This document shows positions 58,001-63,790 of a DNA stretch of 64,000 nt, piece by piece. A program made the translations under genes and the position numbers. The notes below the pieces were generated by a model that was not told the origin of the DNA, did no database searches, and saw only the letters and a list, made by a program, of their open reading frames with translations. The stretch comes from Chrysaora quinquecirrha (taxonomy: Eukaryota; Cnidaria; Scyphozoa; Semaeostomeae; Pelagiidae): NCBI GenBank assembly GCA_014526335.1, contig JACTAT010000060.1, forward strand, positions 1,326,218 through 1,390,217, written 5' to 3'. The stretch's first letter is position 1; the number at the start of each line of letters is the position of its first letter.

Positions 58001-58654
58001 TAAATTCTGCCTTAGTCTATTGTTTTCTTGTTGAATCTTATTTAATCTTATTGAAAAGCGTTTAAAGAAATAATTCTTAAGGATCGGCAGTGTGTGCCAG
58101 TCCTGTAGTGGAAAATTTTATCATGTCAATGACTGAGTTACTATCCGCTCTTTGACTTGCTGTATAACCAACAATCTGTGGTTTGTCTGAAATTGTTTGA
58201 AGAAACAAATCAAGTCTTTTCTTGAAAAAATCAATACTTTCTCCAGTAATACTTCTTAATATTTTCAAAAGAACATTAAAAAGTTTAGGACCATGGATCG
58301 CGAAACTAGCTTCTTTATGCCGTTTCTGCCGCTTCATACTCTGAGGAGTGTCAGACGAAAAAAGCTTTTAAGTAAGCTCGAAAATGCTTTCACTGTTTAT
58401 CACCATTTGAAGTTTTGGATAACTCAAAGACTATTGAATTAGATATGGTATAAAGCAACAATTTCACTCAAGCTTACCCCTTTTGACATAAAACATTTGA
58501 ATACTTACCCAGAGCCACTGCCTAAATGCGATGTGGCAAACTGTGGTCTTGCTACATCTTGCATCGGATCAAAACGATGACGGAATTGTACTAACCCTGG
58601 GTTCCTACTGCCAGGGTAGACGTTCTCCTGATCATCAGGGTGAACACGCTTCAT
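31670..58654 (-). CDS. SIN3: SIN3 paired amphipathic helix co-repressor, 33 coding exons
   Basis: SIN3 is the nuclear scaffold that links DNA-bound repressors to class I histone deacetylases. Coding exons, 5' to 3': 58654-58509, 57561-57489, 56798-56727, 56281-56175, 54409-54196, 53666-53418, 52540-52415, 52277-52236, 51957-51925, 51520-51355, 50245-50118, 49126-49040, 48494-48376, 47525-47401, 46613-46422, 45686-45665, 45545-45475, 45281-45195, 44541-44373, 43580-43485, 42968-42903, 42388-42252, 42128-42088, 41574-41540, 41011-40949, 40535-40352, 39940-39834, 38886-38704, 37456-37373, 36777-36683, 35560-35444, 34508-34355, 31882-31670. Every junction is GT..AG with matching phase. The total is 3803 nt, one base short of 1268 codons, and exon 15 carries that apparent 1-nt deletion. 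The start [10 protein letters not shown] resembles vertebrate SIN3A (MKRRLDDQE). The end [13 protein letters not shown] resembles NKYRVKY near the human C-terminus. Exon 6 could use a second donor 9 nt downstream. Identity is near certain. What remains open is whether the frameshift is real. Confidence 0.95.
32034..32700. mobile_element. Three MITE family D copies in a row
   Basis: 32034-32255, 32263-32550 and a left half at 32581-32700, each starting with a form of GCCCTGGCCAAACGATCAAAC. This cluster lies in the last SIN3 intron. Confidence 0.68.
33127..33552. mobile_element. MITE-like element H (word TTTGGGGTCC)
   Basis: Inverted ends GGTACTCATTTACTTTCAAT with GGGGGGTCCATGCC, mirrored by GGCATGGACCCCCTCGTATT and GAAAGTTCATGAGTA. 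ATTTGGGGTC(C) recurs about eight times, three of them in a clean 30-bp tandem (33410-33490). It lies in the last SIN3 intron. Confidence 0.65.
33725..33935 (+). mobile_element. tRNA-derived SINE family 2
   Basis: GAAGAAGGTTCAACATAGCC, GGGCTGTATGACATGGAGAG, then TTTAGCTCAGTGGAATCGTTGTTGGC and CAGGTTCTAATCCC. The order tail-link-head shows the copy begins with the tail of a previous unit. Confidence 0.7.
34904..35400. mobile_element. 497-bp element with 11-bp target duplication (Mutator-like size)
   Basis: The ends are AGACTTATTACCTGAGTCCC and its mirror GACTCAGGTAATAAGTCT. ATGTTTTTGCT is repeated exactly at 34893-34903 and 35401-35411. An 11-bp duplication fits the Mutator-like range. There is no transposase. 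A shorter relative (about 140 bp, AGACTTATTACATGAGCC) is at 14078-14219. It lies in the SIN3 intron between exons 34508-34355 and 35560-35444. Confidence 0.72.
35985..37190. repeat. AATAAGCCCC-word repeats (family I), three clusters
   Basis: The word GAATAAGCCCCC with the border AATACCGCAAATCCTCGAAT (mirrored as ATTCGAGGATTTACGG near 37170) occurs at 35985-36100, 36380-36425, 36815-36930 and 37100-37190. SIN3 exon 36777-36683 lies among them. Probably old element copies of the word-repeat type. Confidence 0.6.
37445..37560. repeat. AGGTCAATA short tandem repeat
   Basis: AAGGTCAATGAAAGGTCAGTAGG, AAAAGGTCAATGTATAGGTC and AATAGGTCATAGGG, directly at the acceptor of SIN3 exon 37456-37373. Contains about six AGGTCA half-sites. 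Confidence 0.6.
37633..38100 (+). mobile_element. tRNA-derived SINE family 1, copy 5, interrupted
   Basis: The head GAAGGTGCTGTGGCGTCATG runs to GTCAGGGTTACAGCAA, is broken by a family A MITE, and resumes GCTACGGTAGCGTCACATTC to CACCATTTCACCTTCACC. Confidence 0.75.
37709..38003. mobile_element. MITE family A subtype copy inserted in a SINE
   Basis: It splits a family 1 SINE (parts at 37633-37708 and 38004-38100). The ends are TACACGTTTTTTTTCTATAAG and a diverged CGGCGTGTA. The interrupted SINE needs only one TA to be restored to consensus spacing, which supports a 2-bp target duplication and shows the MITE is younger than the SINE. It lies in SIN3 intron 28. Confidence 0.75.
38102..38389. 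mobile_element. MITE family E, copy 3
   Basis: AAAGGCCTGGCTAAACTAGG AGACAT to TGTCTCCTCGTTTAGCCATAGCTTAAG, with GGAGACAC and GAGACA words inside. It directly follows the interrupted SINE at 38100. Confidence 0.7.
38421..38632. repeat. Imperfect 210-bp palindrome beside SIN3 exon 28
   Basis: CTTCCGCAAAAGATGGCCGCCG and GGAATTCTGGGAATAATTTC are mirrored by GAAATTATTCCCAGAATTCC and CGGCCGCCATCTTTTGCGGAA. A foldback element 70 bp downstream of exon 38886-38704 in transcription order. The small minus-strand frames here are shadows. Confidence 0.75.
38930..39725. repeat. About 110-bp repeats with GTTTACATTTCACAC
   Basis: CTGTTTACATTTCACACCTT and its near-mirror AGATGTGTGAAACATAAACA GACTTA alternate about six times. 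A single related unit is at 10680-10815. Fills the SIN3 intron between exons 27 and 28. A (TA)n run lies at 39030-39065. Confidence 0.7.
40352..43580 (-). CDS. SIN3: SIN3 exons 20-26: start of the conserved C-terminal domain
   Basis: Exons 43580-43485, 42968-42903, 42388-42252, 42128-42088, 41574-41540, 41011-40949 and 40535-40352. Diagnostic pieces are [44 protein letters not shown] followed by the acidic [28 protein letters not shown] and [19 protein letters not shown]. This is the Sin3a_C domain, conserved but without a simple catalytic role. The introns are short and mostly filled with tandem repeats (AATC array, 21-bp array) that abut the exons. Confidence 0.94.
40540..40945. repeat. AATC array filling a SIN3 intron
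   Basis: (AATC)n with AAACC interruptions occupies nearly all of the 413-bp intron between exons 41011-40949 and 40535-40352. Confidence 0.93.
41070..41450. mobile_element. MITE family B (word AAGAAAGT)
   Basis: Inverted ends TACACG-T8-ATAAGAAAGT and ACTTTCTTATAAAAAA..AGCGTGTA, essentially those of family A. The word repeated through the body is AAGAAAGT (about ten copies) rather than AAGGAACT. TA flanks; it lies in SIN3 intron 24. Confidence 0.78.
41951..42062. mobile_element. MITE family D left fragment
   Basis: AGGCCCTGGCTAAACGATCAAC at the left, followed by degraded words. A similar left fragment is at 48671-48800 (GTCCTGGTCAAACGATCAAAC). Both lie in SIN3 introns. Confidence 0.5.
42450..42860. 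repeat. 21-bp tandem repeat in SIN3
   Basis: Units of CAGTAACAATGAGTAACCTAT, about 19 copies with variants, between exons 42968-42903 and 42388-42252. The leucine-rich minus-strand frame at 42421-42633 is an artefact of the 21-bp (7-codon) period. Confidence 0.9.
43701..44110. mobile_element. MITE family A copy in SIN3 intron 19
   Basis: About 410 bp with inverted ends TACACGC-T11-ATAAGGAACC and its mirror, and a body matching the copies at 427 and 23879 in inverse orientation. The flanking bases are TA. Confidence 0.8.
44373..46613 (-). CDS. SIN3: SIN3 exons 15-19: HDAC-interaction domain, with an apparent 1-nt deletion
   Basis: Exon 46613-46422 starts [20 protein letters not shown] and reads to [11 protein letters not shown], then conservation moves by one frame to [13 protein letters not shown], joining CEDERFE in the 22-nt exon 45686-45665. 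The following exons (45545-45475, 45281-45195, 44541-44373) give [40 protein letters not shown] and the helix ending [20 protein letters not shown]. This Sin3_corepress region binds HDAC1/2. Adding one base next to CCTGG restores both frame and spacing relative to human SIN3A, so a missed base in a G run is the simplest explanation. A true null allele is the alternative. Confidence 0.93.
44541..45025. repeat. Tandem repeat containing a SIN3 splice acceptor and AGGTCA motifs
   Basis: The phrase CCATATA-TTCTGTCACAAAA GAA, which is the acceptor border of exon 44541-44373, recurs as CCATATAACCTGTCACAAAA (about 44720), CATATATCCTGCCCCAAAAG (44873) and CCATATAACCTGTCATAAAA (45002). Between them AGGTCA half-sites abound (AAGGTCAAAGGTCA, GAGGTCAGAGGTCAG). 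Confidence 0.7.
45720..46200. repeat. TAAC tetranucleotide array in SIN3
   Basis: About 480 bp of the same ACTA repeat, same orientation, between the 22-nt exon (45686-45665) and exon 46613-46422. Confidence 0.95.
46660..47180 (-). mobile_element. tRNA-derived SINE family 2, three to four chained units
   Basis: On the plus strand the phrase CCACTGAGCTAAAGAGCTCA ATGAAATC..GAGTAACTCTTAAA..CAG recurs about 125 bp apart (46759, 46878, 47003, 47129). The repeated peptides in overlapping frames come from this. In the SIN3 intron between exons 14 and 15. Confidence 0.7.
47401..50245 (-). CDS. SIN3: SIN3 exons 11-14: linker and PAH3
   Basis: Exon 50245-50118 is a basic, S/T-rich linker (about residues 410-452). 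49126-49040 contains [16 protein letters not shown]. 48494-48376 contains [20 protein letters not shown] and [15 protein letters not shown]. 47525-47401 contains [17 protein letters not shown]. Together they form PAH3, which in other animals contacts SAP30 and related subunits, and the start of the HDAC-interaction region. All phases match. Between exons 12 and 11 sit a SINE copy (49385-49560) and tRNA-derived repeats. Confidence 0.93.
48671..48800. mobile_element. MITE family D left fragment
   Basis: Starts GTCCTGGTCAAACGATCAAAC and contains CATTGTTGGTTAAACAATTG, TTTGGCAACG and GCAAAGCATGGCT as in other D copies. The right end is missing. Confidence 0.5.
49385..49560 (-). mobile_element. tRNA-derived SINE family 1, copy 6
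   Basis: Plus strand GGTGAAATGGTGTATTTAGC GCCAGTCG .. CTACCGTAGCTGGGGCTCGAACCCC. Moderately diverged; in SIN3 intron 11. Confidence 0.72.
49670..49990. mobile_element. tRNA-derived SINE family 2, head-to-head units
   Basis: A minus-strand unit (49675-49800) and a plus-strand unit (49830-49985: GATCTATAGTTCAGTGGAAG .. CAGATTCTAATTCC .. GAAAAATCTATGCTAGTGTTGGCCATTCA) meet around CTTTCTCCCGTCTCTCTCTC. Confidence 0.6.
51355..52540 (-). CDS. SIN3: SIN3 exons 7-10: PAH2 domain
   Basis: Four exons. 52540-52415 holds [21 protein letters not shown] and the first helices. 52277-52236 (14 codons) holds ALTEQE. 51957-51925 (11 codons) is a lineage-specific insert, [11 protein letters not shown]. 51520-51355 holds [20 protein letters not shown] and [11 protein letters not shown]2 (about residues 290-378) binds SIN3-interaction motifs such as those of MAD and REST-type repressors. 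The 33-nt exon lies exactly where human SIN3A passes from TEQE to VYAQVARLF without extra residues, so it looks like an inserted or optional exon. Skipping it keeps the frame. Confidence 0.93.
51595..52215. other. SIN3 introns 8-9 rich in AGGTCA-like words
   Basis: Two short exons (51957-51925, 52277-52236) lie among AAAGTTCAAAGGTCAAAAGTC, AAAGTCAAAGGTCAGAAGTC and ACTCAAAGGTCAACCTGACA. Otherwise nothing is seen here. Confidence 0.45.
52770..53115 (+). mobile_element. tRNA-derived SINE family 2 in the SIN3 PAH2 intron
   Basis: GCTGTATGACTTGGAGAGTA, CCATAGCTCAGTGGAAACGTCGTTGGC, TGGTTAGAATCCC, GAAGAAGGCTCAACATAGCC, then a second link CTGTATGACTTAGAGAGTTA. It shows the unit length of about 190 bp. 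Confidence 0.7.
53418..53666 (-). CDS. SIN3: SIN3 exon 6: Gln/Ser/Pro-rich linker between PAH1 and PAH2
   Basis: The exon has 83 codons in phase 0, rich in Q, S, P and A ([12 protein letters not shown].. to ..GGQSQTQ). The vertebrate SIN3 linker at this place is also Q/P-rich, so this is probably disordered linker rather than a domain. Two donors lie 9 nt apart (GTAAAC at 53417 and GTAAAT further on), so a +3-residue isoform is possible. The large open frames on the plus strand here (53155-53617) are antisense shadows. Confidence 0.85.
53740..54170. mobile_element. Word-repeat element K (TGTGGTGG)
   Basis: TACTGTGGTGG/GATGTGGTG is repeated more than ten times, and the right border is CCACCATAGTGCCTATAGATTCGCTAG. 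The mirrored border opens a second copy at 63791. It abuts SIN3 exon 5 (54196). Confidence 0.6.
54196..54409 (-). CDS. SIN3: SIN3 exon 5: second half of PAH1
   Basis: The exon starts with one base completing a Thr codon, then [20 protein letters not shown] and the signature [13 protein letters not shown], which is the most conserved part of PAH1. It then passes into a less conserved linker ending PPAK at a GTAGAC donor in phase 0. It is the single most diagnostic exon of the gene. Confidence 0.97.
54443..54852. mobile_element. MITE family A copy in SIN3 intron 4
   Basis: About 410 bp, inverted ends TACACGCTTTTTTTATAAAG and CTAAAAAAAGCGTGTA, with the AAGTTCCTTA word repeated. It is more diverged than the copies at 427 and 23879. 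It lies immediately upstream (transcription-wise) of the main PAH1 exon. Confidence 0.78.
54900..55860. other. SIN3 intron 4, unexplained open frames
   Basis: Plus-strand frames (55324-55587, 55584-55865) and a minus frame (55275-55481) show no family I recognise. GTAAGGAACAAAGGGCCGAC (minus) suggests another repeat. Likely non-coding. Confidence 0.35.
55867..56127 (-). pseudogene. LINE C-terminal zinc-knuckle fragment
   Basis: The frame contains [19 protein letters not shown], a C-x2-C-x8-H-x4-C pattern like the C-terminal finger of non-LTR retrotransposons, preceded by basic sequence ([17 protein letters not shown]). It ends after about 65 codons. There is no reverse transcriptase nearby. 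It lies in the SIN3 intron between exons 56175 and 54409. Confidence 0.6.
56175..56798 (-). CDS. SIN3: SIN3 exons 3-4: linker and first half of PAH1
   Basis: Exon 56798-56727 (24 codons, phase 0) ends in QHFQRLK. Exon 56281-56175 continues [18 protein letters not shown]. Together they read as the entry to paired amphipathic helix domain 1, which begins at about residue 98 and binds sequence-specific repressors. The second exon ends in phase 2 (KSQ plus two bases), completed by the first base of exon 54409-54196. The 446-bp intron between the two exons carries one half-arm of the long-inverted-repeat element family (about 56440-56620). Confidence 0.93.
56950..57235. mobile_element. Long-inverted-repeat element G
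   Basis: Two arms of about 130 bp face each other: TTGGGCATACTTAAAA..GAACGTCAGAAACATGACCGAAACAAT..TATACCCAGATGCGG, and the mirror CCGCATCTGGGTATAAATT..TGTTTCGGTCATGTTTCTGA..AAGTATGCCCG. The ORF at 57206-57400 is a shadow. Single arms of the family are at 53165-53345 and 56440-56620. Confidence 0.72.
57730..58440. mobile_element. Element G copy interrupted by a LINE fragment
   Basis: The left arm starts at about 57738 (TTTTGGGCATACTTAAAAGC). The centre holds an inner hairpin (GAAGAGTCCAAGTGAGAA / TTCTCACTTGAACTCTTC). The right arm continues to 58030, is broken by 58030-58337, and resumes CATACTCTGAGGAGTGTCAG at 58338. Confidence 0.65.
58077..58337 (-). pseudogene. 5'-truncated LINE (non-LTR retrotransposon) tail
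   Basis: The open frame reads [18 protein letters not shown] .. [15 protein letters not shown] .. [17 protein letters not shown]. This is the typical C-terminal tail after the reverse transcriptase of CR1/L2-like LINEs in invertebrates (S-F-A-x-x-G-P-x-L-F-N, F-K-x-x-L-D, G-Y-T, S-N-S). It lacks the catalytic reverse transcriptase and endonuclease domains, so it is a dead fragment nested in element G. Confidence 0.72.
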
Positions 58655-58677
58655 GATAATGATCTCTTGTTGCCAAT
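58509..58677 (-). CDS. SIN3: SIN3 first coding exon with 23-nt 5' UTR
   Basis: The acceptor (TTGCATCTTAG) at 58678-58679 opens an exon with 23 nt of leader, then ATG at 58654-58652. Reading continues [15 protein letters not shown] to GSGSG and ends at a GTAAGT donor in phase 2. The leader implies at least one upstream non-coding exon. I chose the second in-frame ATG of the open frame because the first would lie in the intron and the resulting start matches the SIN3 family start. Confidence 0.85.
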
Positions 58678-59609
58678 CTAAGATGCAATAAAACAAATCA
58701 GACGAGTCAGTGTGGGGGGACTATTATAAGTTTGTGGCTGCACAGCTTCAACCCCTATTTTAAGTGGGGCTTGCAGTTTTCACAATGCTTTTTCTATGGT
58801 TTGTGGCTTCGGAAAAAGTTGCGCCTTGCGTTTCTTACTGTGTATTGACATTGGTTTACAGCATTTTGCATGCGGCTGTGGCTAAGACTAAATTTTGGAT
58901 TCTTTATACGATTTTCTCATCAAAAACATTATATCTTGTGATTTTGAAAAATTTTAATTCTGCTGGATGTTTACAATGTGATCTATTAGTCTTTAACTTT
59001 ACCATCTGCCAAACTGGGAGTTAGGTAGACCAGAGGTGGGTGATTGGGTTAGGTGAGTTCAACCTGACTATGTATATATAATAGATCAAACACTTGTTAA
59101 AAATATTCAGAAATTTTTCTAATAATTTGGAAAGCTTAAGTCTATAATAACGGTATTGCTGAGAAGGATTGAATAAACGCAAAAAACTAGTGTACATTTT
59201 TGGCACGCTTTTGCGTGATCTGAGTGAATAATATTGACAGCTGTAACCGCCTGGTCGTCACATGAATGAAAAAACTTGTTTTGGGGAAGTAGGTAGGCCC
59301 TTTATTTTGAACCTGCAAAAAGTTGTCCAAAAAGCTTCTTAAAACTTTACGAAAACATTCACGAGCATTTGACAATAATAAGGAATTGTTCTCTTACATA
59401 CTGCATGAAACCTGCAGGAAAATGATCACAAATCGACCTGCTTAAATAAGCAAATGGCAAGAATTTCAGGATGCCACTGCCCGGTTAGGCCGGATAGATA
59501 TAAATAACTTTTAGTGACTTTGAAATCGAAATAAGGACTTTATATGCAGCAGAAAAGATCATTAAATCTTTAATAATAAATTTCAAAGGTTTATATTTGT
59601 CTTTCTTAC

Positions 59610-59800
59610 CGATTCAACCGGATACAAATGCGATCTTTAACAGTTTCTTTTCAAAACAGACGCCATATTATTTTTCAAAATACTGGAAGCCTGAAAACGA
59701 CAACACAAACAAAGGCGAGTTTTCTTTCACGGTTGGGGAACCACCCATCTCTGAGGGAATCACCAATTCCCGCAGAGGTGCCATGCTCCTCCGCGCGTCT
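59610..59800 (-). other. SIN3: Possible SIN3 5' non-coding exon
   Basis: The first coding exon begins at an acceptor, so an upstream leader exon must exist. On the minus strand a consensus donor (AATCG then GTAAGAAAG) lies at 59609-59608, which would end such an exon at 59610. The 5' limit shown is arbitrary, and no TATA box or initiator was identified. Transcript evidence would be needed to confirm it. Confidence 0.35.
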
Positions 59801-60220
59801 CTTTCTGAATCCCTTTACTGAATTGGCATTTGCGTTTTAAACATCAATCAGTTTGCCGGATACAGCTGGAAGATCGATAGAGCTAATTGAAGAGTCCAAG
59901 TGAGATAACGAACTAAGTTAGCCAATTCGAAAAGTTACTGCTAGTGCTAACTCCTCTGTACAACAATCCATCGGATAATCCATTGATAGTCTGGCGCATG
60001 ACTTTCGATTATGGTAACTGAGTTCTTCGGTGACAGCTGGGATATCCATATATGGCCTGGGGGCCAGATATTCCTCCCCAGGCTGGGAAGGCTCAGGAAT
60101 AGCAATTGGCTGTAATGGCCACAACCCAAACCAAAAGATACAGCGCCTCAGGCACTATGTGGAAAAAGTGGGGAGTATCGCTCCGTCCCAGATCGTCTTT
60201 TATCTCACTACAGGGATCAG

Positions 60221-60306
60221 TATAAGGAACGTTCAGCCTCATTTTGTTGAAACATTAGGAACCCAGCCTCAACTCAGACAAAAAGACTCCTTCCAAAAAA
60301 CGTGTA
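60221..60306. mobile_element. MITE family A subtype, truncated
   Basis: Only about 86 bp, from TATAAGGAAC to CCAAAAAACGTGTA, with the CAGCCTCAACTCAGA stretch shared with the copies at 28.7 and 37.7 kb. Confidence 0.6.
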
Positions 60307-61051
60307 TTTCTGACACTTCGATACTCAAAAGAATATACTCTCAGCTATGGTTTGAGACGGGAGAAATTTTTATCTGCAAAGTCTCTTGTTTTTATAACAT
60401 TTCTGGTTTGAAAGGCTCAAAATGCCAAAACGATTACGCCTCAAATTTAGACTGATGCTTTGGAGCCTCTTTGGAGCCGTTACAAGTCCCATGCAGCTAC
60501 CATGCCGGGTTGTTCGTTGCCTAATTTTGGCTGTCAATTACTATCATTACTTCATACTCTACTGTTTGCTAACTTGCTTATTGCAGGCTTCAAAAATTCA
60601 TTTCGAAAATACGGCATGTTTATTCACATCTATTTAAACCTTGCTCGCCAATACTTTACAGTCCAACGCACTGTAATTGATAGCGCGTTCCCGTGTTTAC
60701 TACAAAACAGTTACGTAATGCAATCTACATACAACCTTCATAAACTCAGAATTCTAATTTTATCCCTCAACGCAAAATTTATCCACTTTCCTCAAAAACT
60801 AGACAGGCAAATGGTTTTGCAACCGGTATTTCCAGCCCTTTCTCTTAAATCCGAAGCATTGAAATTTTAGCTAATTCGAATTTTGGCAGCCATCTTGACC
60901 TCGTATGTATGCTTTGAACATGTTTACTTCAAGGTTTACTTAGCAACCAGCGAACCAATTATACTGTGCCCACCGCTGACCCTGATGCCTGGTTGCTTAT
61001 TACCGTAATTTCAGCTAATTTTTATATAAGGAACTTAGAGCATGGTATATG

Positions 61052-61103
61052 CCATATATGGTATCGCCTTTACCATATATGGTATGATGTATACCTTATA
61101 TGG
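61052..61103. promoter_or_regulatory. Three CArG boxes with 21-bp spacing (SRF/MADS sites)
   Basis: CCATATATGG at 61052-61061 and 61073-61082, and CCTTATATGG at 61094-61103, all fit CC(A/T)6GG exactly. Start-to-start spacing is 21 bp twice, about two helical turns, which would put the sites on one DNA face. They lie about 310 bp upstream of the signal-peptide ATG. A fourth perfect site is at 60046-60055. This could be an SRF-responsive element or an accidental short tandem repeat. Confidence 0.5.
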
Positions 61104-61414
61104 TTAATAGAATGGTTCGCTCGGTTGGCTTAGACAAAGGCTGTGGTGTGATATCACATAGTTAGGTTCATTCTCCGTGTCGAGAGGTCAATAGAGGATT
61201 CACTCAGATTGCGGGTGGCGCGAATTTCTTCGCAGACGATAATTCGCTTTTTTGGCTTCGAAACACTGTTACGAACATATAGCGGGCCGAAAATATAATT
61301 TACGATACAATTAATCGACTCGGGGTGATTTATTGGTGTGGAGAGACGTTTTGTCTTGGAGTTTCGAGTTTTGGACTGGATATATAGAGAGCTATATGTG
61401 ATCGAAAAGTCAAC

Positions 61415-61484
61415 ATGAAGATTGGGTTTTGGCTGTTATGGTCGTCTCTATGCGTTATAGAGTCGTTACCGCTCTCCCTATCAA
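61415..61484 (+). CDS. First coding exon of a secreted or membrane protein gene, partial
   Basis: ATG at 61415 opens MKIGFWLLWSSLCVIESLPL and SLS, then TCA-A and a strong GTAAGT donor at 61485 (phase 1). A basic residue followed by a W/L/V/I-rich core is a typical signal peptide. A start-stop upstream ORF (ATGTGA, 61396-61401) lies 13 nt before the ATG. No further exon was recognised before 64000, so the mature protein is unknown. The gene is divergent from SIN3, with about 1.7 kb between the presumed starts. The second half of this exon and its donor recur in the tandem repeat downstream. Function cannot be given. Confidence 0.6.
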
Positions 61485-62500
61485 GTAAGTATCTATATAT
61501 TGTATGTGTTTATAACTAATATAGAAACGGTTATGTTTTAACCAAACTAAACCGATGTAAATGCTTTTTCATATTGAGAACGGTTAGATCCGGTTACTTG
61601 CTTTAACGGTCCTGTCAATATGCTACAGAGTCGTTACCGCTCTCCTATCAAGTAAGTGAGTTGATAGCTAATATAAAAAACAGTTGTGCTTTAGCAACAA
61701 TAACCAATTTAAATGCTTTTCTATATTGAAATCGGTTATCTCTGGTTACTTTGCTTATATTGTCGTCTCTATGTGTTTTATTTTGATGCTACGGCTCTTC
61801 CTATCAAGTAATTGTCTCTTTATTTATATCGATCTTTATAACTAATATAAAATCAGTTATATTTTAACCACACTGAACCGATTCCAATACTAATCTATAT
61901 TGAGATCGGTTATTCCCAGTTATATTGCTTTCATGGTCGTCTCTCTTATTTGTCTCATTGCAGAGCATTTTTCTGCTTATAGTTGATATACAAATGGCAG
62001 AGCATCAATTAAGAAACCACGGTTAACCATTGCAATGATGTTTTGTTAAAATATATCGGTTGTATTTGGTTATTCACAAAGGAAAATGAACATAGAGTTT
62101 CAAAGCTTGCCTGTATGTGTTACAGAGTTGCTTGGCTCTGTAAGCTGTATCTATATTTCTTTCTAATATTCAAGTGGTTGATCATAGATTTTGAAACCAC
62201 GGTTAACCTATTTCAATGCTATATTTGGTATAATAGGTTACCTCCGGTCATTCAACAAAGAAAATGAACGTAGAGTTTTACTTCTATGATCATCGTTATA
62301 GTCTCTACTCTCTTCTCTATTAGTTAAATGTGTAATTTATAGCTAATATTAAAATGGCTAGTTTTGGCATACAGAAGCCATGATTAACTGCTTTCAATGA
62401 TATTTAGAAACAGATATCCTAGTTCTGCGAGCAGGCAGTTAATTGATGGGAGATGTGGGAGCTAAAAAGCTGATTTGACTAATAGAGTTTTATTTCAATA
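61441..62500. repeat. About 165-bp tandem repeat containing the exon end and donor of the plus-strand gene
   Basis: GAGTCGTTACCGCTCTCC TATCAAGTAAGT at 61460-61490 recurs at 61628-61656, and as GATGCTACGGCTCTTCCTAT CAAGTAATT near 61786. Each unit goes on ATAACTAATATAAAA..CGGTTAT. Later units (from 61935) have lost the exon part. Confidence 0.75.
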
Positions 62501-62879
62501 TTGGTTCCACGGAAATGAAAAAATAAATGTACAATAATAGCCTAATTAGTGATAGAAATCGGTTATATGCAACTTTTTAATCATTTTCTCCATAAATTCG
62601 TGTGAGTAGCATTTTGGATCCCTTTCCTCGTCGCTATGTCGATGACCAGTTCCTAATCACGATTACATAACCATAATATACCGGAGTGGTTAGGCATATA
62701 CTATCTTATCGGTTCTTATCGGTTTCAGTTTGTTACTTGGTCTTCATGCTTAACCGGAGACTTAGTATTATTCACCATTGAAATATGTTGGCTGTCTTAC
62801 CTCAGACGTATATTTACTCTTTCTAAAAACATGATAAGCTAGAACAAGATACCATAGAAAGTATAGAAAAATGCATGAT

Positions 62880-63560
62880 ACGAAACAATAGGGTTAATAT
62901 TGGTCAATATTACCTTATTATTGAAGATGTACGATCCAAGACCATCAAAAACTATTGAGAAGAAAGATTAATGCATGGTGCGATAATTTACGTCATTATC
63001 AATATTGGTCGATATTAGACAATCTCGTATTGGCTAACATTGCTAATATTAACCTCATATTAAGGACCTCAAAGAATATTAAAACGCGGTTAATATTGGT
63101 TAGTGGTCAATAGGGTCAAATATTGGCCAATATTTGTACTGCTGAATGTTAGTTAATATCAATATTGGTTGATATTAGTCAATCCTAATATTAATTTATA
63201 ATGGTTAATATCAATATTGGTTCATATTAGTTAACATCAATAATATTGATTAAATATAAGGCATGACAAATATTAGTTGATAAGTCAATATCAACATTTG
63301 CTAACATATCTAAATATTAAATATGGTTTATATTGGTCAATGCTAATATTGGCTGATAGTGGTCAATTAACCCATTATTGAAGATTTCAAACATTCGAAT
63401 ACAACGAAATAACTATAAAATAATCGGTTTATTTTGGTCAGTTGTGATCTTATTCCAAATATGAGAACCATGAAGAACCATAAAGAATACAAAGCTTTTA
63501 GTAAATCGGTTAAAATCGGTTGACATCGATTGTTACATTAATATAATGGTTACTTTAATG
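62880..63560. repeat. Degenerate AATATTGGT repeats
   Basis: Many copies of GGTTAATATTGGTCAATATT-like words in both orientations; low complexity, no open frame of note. It lies in the first intron of the plus-strand gene. Confidence 0.55.
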
Positions 63561-63790
63561 ATATTGGTTATATTATAATAATAAACTGCTCTATCTGAGA
63601 GTCATTCAAGACGAAGATTCTGTCAATTTGATTCTTGAGAAATCAGTCAGTTTAGTAAAGAAAACCTGTTGAAACCAAGATCATTGAAAAACTATATCAT
63701 CAACGGTTTCTGCTGGTTCATCACTACTAAAGTAACCATGATAAAATATATAAATTCATGGTAAGGGTTAAAGATTATGCCTCAGGTACC

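Noticed and set aside
60030..60870. Plus-strand ORFs of 141 and 136 codons
   Set aside because: They show no family features, overlap a truncated MITE, and have no supporting splice or start context; they may be chance frames in the intergenic region.
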